A stretch of 29,777 nucleotides of DNA from CAYNNP01 sp964398215 (GTDB taxonomy: Bacteria > Planctomycetota > Planctomycetia > Pirellulales > Pirellulaceae), in the NCBI GenBank assembly GCA_964398215.1, contig CAYNNP010000052.1, forward strand, positions 1 through 29,777. Reading direction: 5' to 3'. Positions 23,893-29,777 of this stretch are shown here, one piece after another; position 1 is the stretch's first letter; every line of letters starts with the position of its first letter. Below the pieces are notes generated by a model that had not been told where the DNA came from, did no database searches, and saw only the letters and a program-made list of their open reading frames with translations. The position numbers were made by a program, and so were the translations under genes.

Positions 23893-26187
23893 ATGCCGCA
23901 TCTGTTCGCAAATTATCGGCGTATTTTCTCCATCGTCGTGGCGTTGGTCTTCGGATCAGTATGTCCGTCTGAAGACGATTTGGCGCGTGGAAAAATGATC
24001 TTTCAAAAGTCCTGTGCGTCTTGTCATGGCGGTCAGGGTCAAGGTGTTGATGAACACTACGCCGATGCACTGATCGGTGATTCGTCCGTTGGTGAGCTAG
24101 CCAAAGTCATCGCGGAAACGATGCCCGAGGAATCGCCCGAGTCTTGTGTTGGTAAGGATGCTCGAGATGTGGCGGCTTATATTCACGAGATGTTCTACAG
24201 CCCAGCAGCCCAACTAAGAAATCGGCCGCCGCGAACTCAGTTGTCTCGACTAACCGCCCCTGAATTGCAACAGAGTCTCGCGGATTTGTACGAGCGATTT
24301 CAAGAAGAGAGCTACGTTCTCGATGACCGCGGGATCGATGCGGTCTATGTCGACGACAAGAATTTGAACCGCAAGAAAATCAAGATCGAACGTGTTGATG
24401 ACCTGTTAGATTTTGATTTTGGCAACAAAGGGCCGGGTGCCGGAATTGATAGGAAGGAATTCTACATCCACTGGGCCGGTTCGCTGAAGGTTGACCACAC
24501 CGGTCGATACGACATCATCCTTCGCAGTTCATGTTCGTGCATGATGTATTTTGGGCATCGCGATAGGGAGTTGTTCAACAATCATGTTCAATCCGAAGGC
24601 AAAGAAGAGTTTCGGGCCACGATGAATTTGATTGGCGGGCGCCTGTATCCGCTGAAGATCACTTTTACACAGCGCAAGCGAAAAACCAAACAGCCGCCTG
24701 CCAAGATTTCACTGTCTTGGGTGCCGCCCAACGGCACAGAACAGATCATTCCCAATCGCCACTTGCTGCCAAAGTGGATGCCAGGCACATTTGCGCTGCA
24801 AGAAAAACTTCCGCCGGACGATCGCAGCTACGGTTATGAACGCGGCACAGCGGTCGATCGTGGCTGGGATCAGTCGACTACCAACGCCGCCCTGGAATTT
24901 GCTCAATTCGCGACCCGTGAACTTTACCCTCGTTATCGCCAACGTCATAAAAAAGACAAAGACGACAATCGACAGGTCCTGCGTGGATTCTTGACCGAGA
25001 TTTTGGAGGTTGCCTTTCGTGGTTCACTGAACGAACCGATGCGCGAACTGTATATCGACCGGCAGATAGATAAATCGCCCGATGATGCAGAAGCTATCAG
25101 ACGCTGTTTGTTGTTGGCGCTGAAGTCGCCGCGTTTCTTGTATCCGGCCTTGGACTCTGATCGCAGCCCTTCACAACGTGCCGGTAATCGACTCGCCCGC
25201 GTGCTGTTCGATTCGTTGCCATCCGACCAGCCATTGTTGAATCTGATACGCAATGAAAAGTTGACCAAGGACGCGCAGATTGCTGCTGCGGCTTGGCGAA
25301 TGACTGCTGACTATCGTTGCCAAGCCAAAATGCGCGCGATGATTTACCATTGGCTGGATCTTGACGACCTGGATGAATTGACCAAAGACTCAAAGCGTTT
25401 TCCGGGTTTTGACCGTCAACTTGTAGGCGACTTGCGTGCCTCGTTGGACGCGTTGATTGACGATGTTGTGATGAACGAGCAAAGCGATTTTCGTGAGCTG
25501 TTGTTAGCAAACTGGACTTTCACAAACGACAGGCTCAATGAATTTTTCGGGCAGCATTGGTCGCCCACAGGGCCCGAATCCAATGAGCTACGCAGGAGTG
25601 TCACCGACCAAGTTACTCGCGCCGGATTGCTGACTCACCCATTGGTCCTGGGCAAGTTGAGTTATCACACTGAATCATCGCCGATACATCGAGGTGTCTT
25701 TTTAGTCCGCCAGATGCTAGGACGCACTTTGCGGCCACCGAACGAAGCCTTCACGTCGATTGACCCAGATTTGCATCCCGGCCTGACAACTCGGCAGCGA
25801 GTCGAACTGCAAACCAACGAGAAAAATTGTCAAGTTTGCCACGGAAAAATCAATGCACTTGGTTTCTCCTTGGAGAATTTTGACGCTGCCGGTCGATTTA
25901 GAACTTTGGACAATGGCAAGCCTGTTGACGCAAGTGGACACTATCTTGCAAAGAATGGTCGAATGATCAAATTCAAAGGACCGCGAGGGCTGGCCGAGTT
26001 TTTAGTGTCAAGCTCGGATTGCCACGAAGCGTTTGTGGAAACAGTGTTCGAGTTTTTCGTCAAACAGCCGATCGCTGCGTTTGGTGTCGATCGGCGAAAA
26101 ACTTTGACCAAGCAGTTTCGCGAAGATGATTTTAATATTCGCAAGTTGATTACTCGTGTAGCAGTCATTGCTGCGACCGAAAACTAA
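23893..26187 (+). CDS. DUF1592-type cytochrome c protein with PA14-like domain
   Basis: This 764-residue protein belongs to the planctomycete DUF1592/DUF1588/DUF1585 group. A signal peptide (about 1-26) is followed by a cytochrome c domain with haem motif CASCH (41-45). A PA14-like beta domain follows at about 150-300 (FYIHWAGSLKVDHTGRYDIIL, then ISLSWVPPNGTEQIIP). Then come the helical DUF blocks: ALKSPRFLYP, ANWTFTNDRLNEFFG and GLLTHPLVLGKLSYHTESSPIHRGVFLVRQMLG. Near the end is a second CxxCH (CQVCHGKINALGFSLENFDAAGRFR, near 646). It probably binds haem outside the cytoplasm; the substrate is unknown, although the group has been linked to polysaccharide use. The ATG at 23893 gives a proper signal peptide. 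The DUF1552 gene follows after 27 bp. Confidence 0.9.
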   Translation: MPHLFANYRRIFSIVVALVFGSVCPSEDDLARGKMIFQKSCASCHGGQGQGVDEHYADALIGDSSVGELAKVIAETMPEESPESCVGKDARDVAAYIHEMFYSPAAQLRNRPPRTQLSRLTAPELQQSLADLYERFQEESYVLDDRGIDAVYVDDKNLNRKKIKIERVDDLLDFDFGNKGPGAGIDRKEFYIHWAGSLKVDHTGRYDIILRSSCSCMMYFGHRDRELFNNHVQSEGKEEFRATMNLIGGRLYPLKITFTQRKRKTKQPPAKISLSWVPPNGTEQIIPNRHLLPKWMPGTFALQEKLPPDDRSYGYERGTAVDRGWDQSTTNAALEFAQFATRELYPRYRQRHKKDKDDNRQVLRGFLTEILEVAFRGSLNEPMRELYIDRQIDKSPDDAEAIRRCLLLALKSPRFLYPALDSDRSPSQRAGNRLARVLFDSLPSDQPLLNLIRNEKLTKDAQIAAAAWRMTADYRCQAKMRAMIYHWLDLDDLDELTKDSKRFPGFDRQLVGDLRASLDALIDDVVMNEQSDFRELLLANWTFTNDRLNEFFGQHWSPTGPESNELRRSVTDQVTRAGLLTHPLVLGKLSYHTESSPIHRGVFLVRQMLGRTLRPPNEAFTSIDPDLHPGLTTRQRVELQTNEKNCQVCHGKINALGFSLENFDAAGRFRTLDNGKPVDASGHYLAKNGRMIKFKGPRGLAEFLVSSSDCHEAFVETVFEFFVKQPIAAFGVDRRKTLTKQFREDDFNIRKLITRVAVIAATEN

Positions 26188-26214
26188 ACCGATCAGGATT
26201 TGTTGGAATTCATC

Positions 26215-27543
26215 ATGAATCGATCCATGACGCGACGTGATTTCATGCTCAAGCTGGGTGTTGGCTCAGTTGCTGCTGGTTTTTTACTTGGGCTACCTAG
26301 CCTTGGCTGGGCGGCGTCTGCACAACGTCGTCGCCGATTGGTTTTCGTATTCAGTCCCAACGGTGTGATCCCAGATCACTTTTGGCCCGATGGCAAAGAT
26401 CAAAAAATTGACTTCAAGCGAATTCTGAAACCCTTGCAGCCATTTCAAAACCAACTGGTGACATTGAAAGGGCTGGATAACAAAATCAAGGGTGATGGCG
26501 ATGGTCACATGCGTGGCATCGGGTGCTTGTTAACGGGCAAGGAACTTTTCCCAGGTGACATCCAAGGCGGAAGCGATACACCTGCGGGTTGGTCGATGGG
26601 CATTTCGCTCGATCAGTTCTTGAAAAACAAACTGCAGGCGGACAAGCTGACTCGAACCCGGTTCGGTTCGCTGGAGTTCGGTGTGATGGTTCCAGATCGC
26701 GCGGATACATGGACGCGCATGTCGTATCGAGGGCCGAATCAGCCGGTTGCTCCAATCAGCGATCCGTACGCGATGTTTGAAAAGCTTTATGGACAGTCAA
26801 AGAACCGCGAACTGCTGGCAAGTGTTCTGGATGAACTTGGCGAAGACTTTGCCAGAGTGCAAAAGATGGTCAGCGCGGAAGATCGTCGATTGCTGAATCA
26901 ACACTTGCAGATGGTGCGTGAGATTGAAAAAGATTTGAAAACAGAACTGGCTCAGTCAGCTGGCAGCGAACAACATGCCATTCCCAAACTGCCACCGAAT
27001 ATCGAGCAACAAAATGACAACATGCCTCAGATCACCAAGATGCAAATAGAATTGTTAGTCAATGGTTTTGCATCTGATTTCGCGCGTGTCGCGACTTTCC
27101 AAATCACCAATAGTGTTGGCCAACCGCGAATGCGATGGCTGGGAATTAACGAGGGCCACCACGGATTGTCCCACGAGCCTGACAAAAATGCAGAAGCCTA
27201 CGAAAAATTGATCAAAATCAATACTTGGTACTGCGAGCAAGTCGCTTATCTAGCCAACCGGCTGGCTCAAACGCCTGAGCCAAACGGCGATGGAAACATG
27301 CTGGATCACACCACGATTGTGTGGACCAATGAGCTGGGCAAAGGCAATTCGCATACGCGGCGAGACATTCCGTTCGTTTGCGTCGGTGGCGGGCTGGGAT
27401 GGAAAACCAATCGTGCCTTGGATTTTGGGAACACCACTCACAACCGTCTTTTGATGAGTATCGCTGAGGGCATGGAACATCCCGTGAAAACATTCGGCAA
27501 TCCCGATCACTGCGGCGATGGACCACTTTCTGGGTTAGTCTGA
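26215..27543 (+). CDS. DUF1552 protein with Tat signal
   Basis: This 442-residue protein has a twin-arginine signal peptide (MTRRDFMLKLGVGSVAAGFLLGLP, cleavage near WAA/SAQ), so it is exported folded. RLVFVFSPNGVIPDHFWPDG and later LKGLDNKIKGDGDGHMRGIGCLLTG match the start of DUF1552. WTNELGKGNSHTRRDIPFVCVGG and the C-terminal HNRLLMSIAEGMEHPVKTFGNPDHCGDGPLSGL match its end. The fold resembles the alkaline-phosphatase/sulfatase-like DUF1501 group, but no activity is proven. The frame runs back to a TTG at 26200; the ATG at 26215, with GGA about 8 nt upstream, is preferred. It forms an operon with the DUF1592 gene, the usual partner. Its last 37 bp overlap a small antisense gene. Confidence 0.9.
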   Translation: MNRSMTRRDFMLKLGVGSVAAGFLLGLPSLGWAASAQRRRRLVFVFSPNGVIPDHFWPDGKDQKIDFKRILKPLQPFQNQLVTLKGLDNKIKGDGDGHMRGIGCLLTGKELFPGDIQGGSDTPAGWSMGISLDQFLKNKLQADKLTRTRFGSLEFGVMVPDRADTWTRMSYRGPNQPVAPISDPYAMFEKLYGQSKNRELLASVLDELGEDFARVQKMVSAEDRRLLNQHLQMVREIEKDLKTELAQSAGSEQHAIPKLPPNIEQQNDNMPQITKMQIELLVNGFASDFARVATFQITNSVGQPRMRWLGINEGHHGLSHEPDKNAEAYEKLIKINTWYCEQVAYLANRLAQTPEPNGDGNMLDHTTIVWTNELGKGNSHTRRDIPFVCVGGGLGWKTNRALDFGNTTHNRLLMSIAEGMEHPVKTFGNPDHCGDGPLSGLV

Positions 27544-27719
27544 ACCGTGGCTTGCATTGTCAGTGGGACGATTCTCAGTCCTGCCATTTGGTAAGTGTCG
27601 TTGAATTCTTCGACGAATTCGTTGGCCCGCTTCATCGGCAAACGCATTGGTCCAACCGTGGCGCCATCGCGCCGGACAGTTGCATCACAAGGTCGGACTT
27701 TGCGGTGACTGCTGCTCAT
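27507..27719 (-). CDS. Small 70-residue protein coupled to dehydrogenase
   Basis: The ATG at 27719 overlaps the dehydrogenase stop (ATGA) and is preceded by GGAGAAGAA at proper spacing, so translation is well supported. The protein starts MSSSHRKVRPCDATVRRDG and contains VGPMRLPMKRANEFVEEFND, a pattern I associate with small uncharacterised planctomycete proteins that put a GPM turn before a helix with FxxxFN; this recollection is not verified. It has no membrane segment or signal. The last 37 bp lie antisense to the end of the DUF1552 gene, which may be why gene finders would omit it. Function is unknown. Confidence 0.6.
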   Translation of the reverse strand: MSSSHRKVRPCDATVRRDGATVGPMRLPMKRANEFVEEFNDTYQMAGLRIVPLTMQATVQTNPESGPSPQ

Positions 27720-28699
27720 GTTTCTTCTCCACGCCATACGGCGGAAGGATGTGGGAAACCCAATTTCTTGTCAACCAAATTGTAAGGTGCTAGTCCATCC
27801 AAATGCCGACGCACGTTGATGCAAACCAAATCGGTTGTGTCGTCCACTCGCCGAGCAGATTGAGCACCCACATGCGGGGTGATGATGACACGATCATTAT
27901 CCCACAGTTTGCTCTTGGGTGATAACGGTTCTACTTCGGTCACGTCCAGACCAGCAGCCGTCAAATGCTCAGATTCCAGCGCTTCGACCAATGCATCTTC
28001 GACCACAATGCTGCCGCGAGCAACATTGATTAAGTAGCTACCTGGCCGCATCTCGCGTATCAATTCTTTGTCAAACATACTTTCAGTCTGCGCATTCAGC
28101 GGTAATGCAAGGACCACGATGTCACTTTCTGACAACAACTGTTTTATCTGATTTGCAGGCCAAAGTTGTTCGACTTCATCAGGCTTGTTCACAGGGTAGT
28201 AGTCAGTCGCGATGATTCGCACGTCCCAGGGCGCTAGTATCTTTGCAATCATCCTGCCGTTTCCACCCAGGCCAACGATACCAACCGTTTTGCCTCGCAG
28301 GTCATCAGTCGGGCGGCGAATGAACTCGCGTTTCGATTCCGCACGAAAAAACAAAGGAAGCTTTCGCAATAGACCAAACATCAAAGCACACGTTTGCTCG
28401 GCTACCTGCGGTGCAAAGAGTCCAGACACACTGCTAACGGGAATGTCAGATTCGATCACGCTGGGCACAAGGCAATGATCCAGCCCGGCTGCCGATGATT
28501 GGATCCACTGCAATCGGTTTGCTTGCAAGACACGGTCCCAATTCACGGGAACCTTGGCATGCCCCACAAATATGTCGGCCGTCGGCAGCAATTCATCCAC
28601 GCGTTCCTGACCCGCGTTAACGATTTCAGCGTCCGGGACAGCGTTTTGGATTTGCTGAATATGCTTTTCTTTTACGGGATAACAGAGAACGATACGCAT
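27716..28699 (-). CDS. D-2-hydroxyacid dehydrogenase (NAD-dependent)
   Basis: This 327-residue enzyme of the D-isomer-specific 2-hydroxyacid dehydrogenase family carries the NAD motif TVGIVGLGGNGRM (138-150) and an acidic residue after the second strand (IIATDYYP). The catalytic set is Arg228 in INVARGSIV, Glu257 in DVTEVEPLSP and His276 in ITPHVGAQS. The substrate-side IQSSAAGLDH block near 66-75 is typical of the glyoxylate/hydroxypyruvate-reductase-like branch. The substrate is not identifiable. The ATG at 28699 is chosen because the first beta strand (MRIVLCYPVKEK) starts there; the open frame goes back to 28756. Its stop overlaps the start of a 70-residue gene. It diverges from the GIY-YIG gene over 83 bp. 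Confidence 0.92.
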   Translation of the reverse strand: MRIVLCYPVKEKHIQQIQNAVPDAEIVNAGQERVDELLPTADIFVGHAKVPVNWDRVLQANRLQWIQSSAAGLDHCLVPSVIESDIPVSSVSGLFAPQVAEQTCALMFGLLRKLPLFFRAESKREFIRRPTDDLRGKTVGIVGLGGNGRMIAKILAPWDVRIIATDYYPVNKPDEVEQLWPANQIKQLLSESDIVVLALPLNAQTESMFDKELIREMRPGSYLINVARGSIVVEDALVEALESEHLTAAGLDVTEVEPLSPKSKLWDNDRVIITPHVGAQSARRVDDTTDLVCINVRRHLDGLAPYNLVDKKLGFPHPSAVWRGEET

Positions 28700-28782
28700 C
28701 AAGAACTCGTGAGCTAGAATGGATGGTGTGGACGTAAAAATGTACCGCCATCGCACTGAATGGTGAAAGGCAGCGAAAGCAA

Positions 28783-29637
28783 ATGTTTGGCAAATGGCGA
28801 AAACTACTGGCGATTGGGGTGCTGTGTTTCAGTTGTACGATTGCAAGATCAGAAGAACCCACCTCAGCGGCGATCCTGAAAGCGTTCGCGAATACTTCGC
28901 AAGGGTTCAGTAGCGACGAAATGTTAATCCGCGATGATTTGCGTTCGGCGTTCTTGGATGAATTCAGCGGCCCGATCGACGATGCTCAGCAGCGCGAAAT
29001 CATGCTCAGCCTTCTGCGGCTGCGCAAATCTGGAAAGTTGCTTCCCAAGGCAACCAAGCGAGGACCGACAACGGAATCGTGGGTAGGTCCGATCGCGGAA
29101 ATAGCCTCGCGAGTGGTTTGTGATCGACACAAAGTTACAACGGACACGATTTTGGCCGATCCAAAGTTGCGTAAAGAATTGCATGCCGAGGCAGACAAGA
29201 TCCGGCCGGACATCGATGCGTATGCACTACGAAAAGCTGTTTTGCAGTTGAGAAAGAAGCGTGCGTTGAAGCCCGAGTTGGTGCTGAGAGTTGCCCAATG
29301 GGATCGAGAAATCTTGACTCACTCACTTGCCGATCTGCAAAACGCTTTGACCAATGGCAAGGTATCTAGCAATCCAGGGGTCTATTTATTTCGTAATGCA
29401 AAGGGTTACTTGTATGTTGGCGAAGCCGAGAATTTAGCAAAACGTCTTCAGCAACATATCGGCGGCAGCGATCGCAAAACACTGGCAGACTACTTGGCAA
29501 GCGAAAATGCGAAAGACGTGTCGGTTGAACTGCATGTCTTTCCGGCCAAATCACCAGCCAGCAAGGTAAGCGTCCGCCGCGCATACGAAAGCGAGCTAAT
29601 TCGCAGTCGCCAACCAAAGTTCAACCTGCGACCATAA
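28783..29637 (+). CDS. Exported GIY-YIG nuclease-domain protein
   Basis: This 284-residue protein has an N-terminal signal peptide (MFGKWRKLLAIGVLCFSCTIARS, cleavage near 23). A middle region of about 170 residues is largely helical and charged, with no recognised domain. A C-terminal GIY-YIG domain runs from about 197 to the end: GVYLFRNAKGYLYVGEAENLAKRLQQHI has the GVY (199-201) and YVG (211-213) pair and the catalytic-type Arg221. YESELIRSRQPKFN supplies the metal-binding Glu (269 or 271) and Asn281. Key residues are present, so nuclease activity is plausible. A secreted GIY-YIG protein is unusual, since most relatives act on DNA inside the cell. Palindromic element copy 3 starts 17 bp after the stop. 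Confidence 0.85.
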   Translation: MFGKWRKLLAIGVLCFSCTIARSEEPTSAAILKAFANTSQGFSSDEMLIRDDLRSAFLDEFSGPIDDAQQREIMLSLLRLRKSGKLLPKATKRGPTTESWVGPIAEIASRVVCDRHKVTTDTILADPKLRKELHAEADKIRPDIDAYALRKAVLQLRKKRALKPELVLRVAQWDREILTHSLADLQNALTNGKVSSNPGVYLFRNAKGYLYVGEAENLAKRLQQHIGGSDRKTLADYLASENAKDVSVELHVFPAKSPASKVSVRRAYESELIRSRQPKFNLRP

Positions 29638-29653
29638 CCGGACAGCACCCGTG

Positions 29654-29730
29654 TGAGCCGATGGCGCTAGCCACGGGCCTCGAAGGGTTGCGTTATCACT
29701 ACAAGGCCCGCGGCTAGCGCCGTCGGCTCA
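29654..29730 (+). repeat. Palindromic dispersed element, copy 3 (core only)
   Basis: Arms of 26 bp (29654-29679 and 29705-29730) pair at 24 positions around a 25-nt loop (29680-29704) that differs from the copy 1 loop at one base. The inner right edge reads GGCTCAGTAAA as in copy 2, but the outer arms (GATTTA and CGAAAGTC blocks) are missing, so only the core is kept. It follows the GIY-YIG gene so closely that it may also form the 3' end of that transcript. Confidence 0.9.
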
Positions 29731-29777
29731 GTAAAGACAGAGGACACAGGGACGCATCCACAACATAAAGGCCGGAG

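Noticed and set aside
1..29777. Whole-window search by eye for CRISPR arrays, tRNA and rRNA genes, transposases and phage genes
   Set aside because: No regularly spaced direct repeats, no cloverleaf with a T-loop motif, and no integrase or transposase signature was seen. A tRNA scan and profile search would be decisive.

Overview
The window looks like chromosomal DNA of a planctomycete, most likely Pirellulaceae/Rhodopirellula-like. The grounds are the paired DUF1592-type cytochrome protein and DUF1552 Tat protein, an exported PQQ-type propeller opening with a WPQWRGPNRTG motif, two Hanks-type Ser/Thr kinases, several secreted TPR-like proteins, mixed strand use and intermediate GC. No phage, plasmid, transposase, CRISPR, tRNA or rRNA was seen. 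A run of 100 N (14205-14304) is an assembly gap.

Layout. (1) 1-1432: a minus-strand pair (thioesterase, then a membrane protein cut by the window edge) diverges from a secreted MsrA. (2) 1501-6588, minus strand: four genes joined by three ATGA stop/start overlaps (small membrane protein, large exported/membrane-anchored protein, ABC ATPase, 12-TM permease), almost certainly one membrane complex. (3) 7132-8580: exported PQQ-like propeller protein. (4) 8988-10935: a soluble Ser/Thr kinase with a DMG motif, coupled to an inositol-monophosphatase-family enzyme, converging on a zinc-type dehydrogenase that has lost its structural-zinc cysteines. (5) 12397-17107: two exported helical-repeat proteins, a small hypothetical protein, and a TPR lipoprotein. 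(6) 17378-23737: leuS and lnt overlapping tail to tail, then a membrane-anchored Ser/Thr kinase diverging from lnt. (7) 23893-27543: the DUF1592/DUF1552 pair. (8) 27507-29637: a D-2-hydroxyacid dehydrogenase with a coupled 70-residue gene, diverging from an exported GIY-YIG nuclease-domain protein.

The most distinctive non-coding signal is a dispersed palindromic element present three times, at 6667-6819, 12079-12229 and 29654-29730. It has 26-bp inverted arms around a 25-nt loop that is nearly invariant. In two copies a second, outer pair of arms extends the element to about 152 bp. One copy is inverted relative to the others. A second unexplained structure is a short ORF with a ribosome-binding site followed at once by a terminator-like hairpin (14962-15086), in front of an exported TPR gene. 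The lnt gene and the lipobox protein at 16172-17107 fit together functionally, since Lnt completes lipoprotein maturation.
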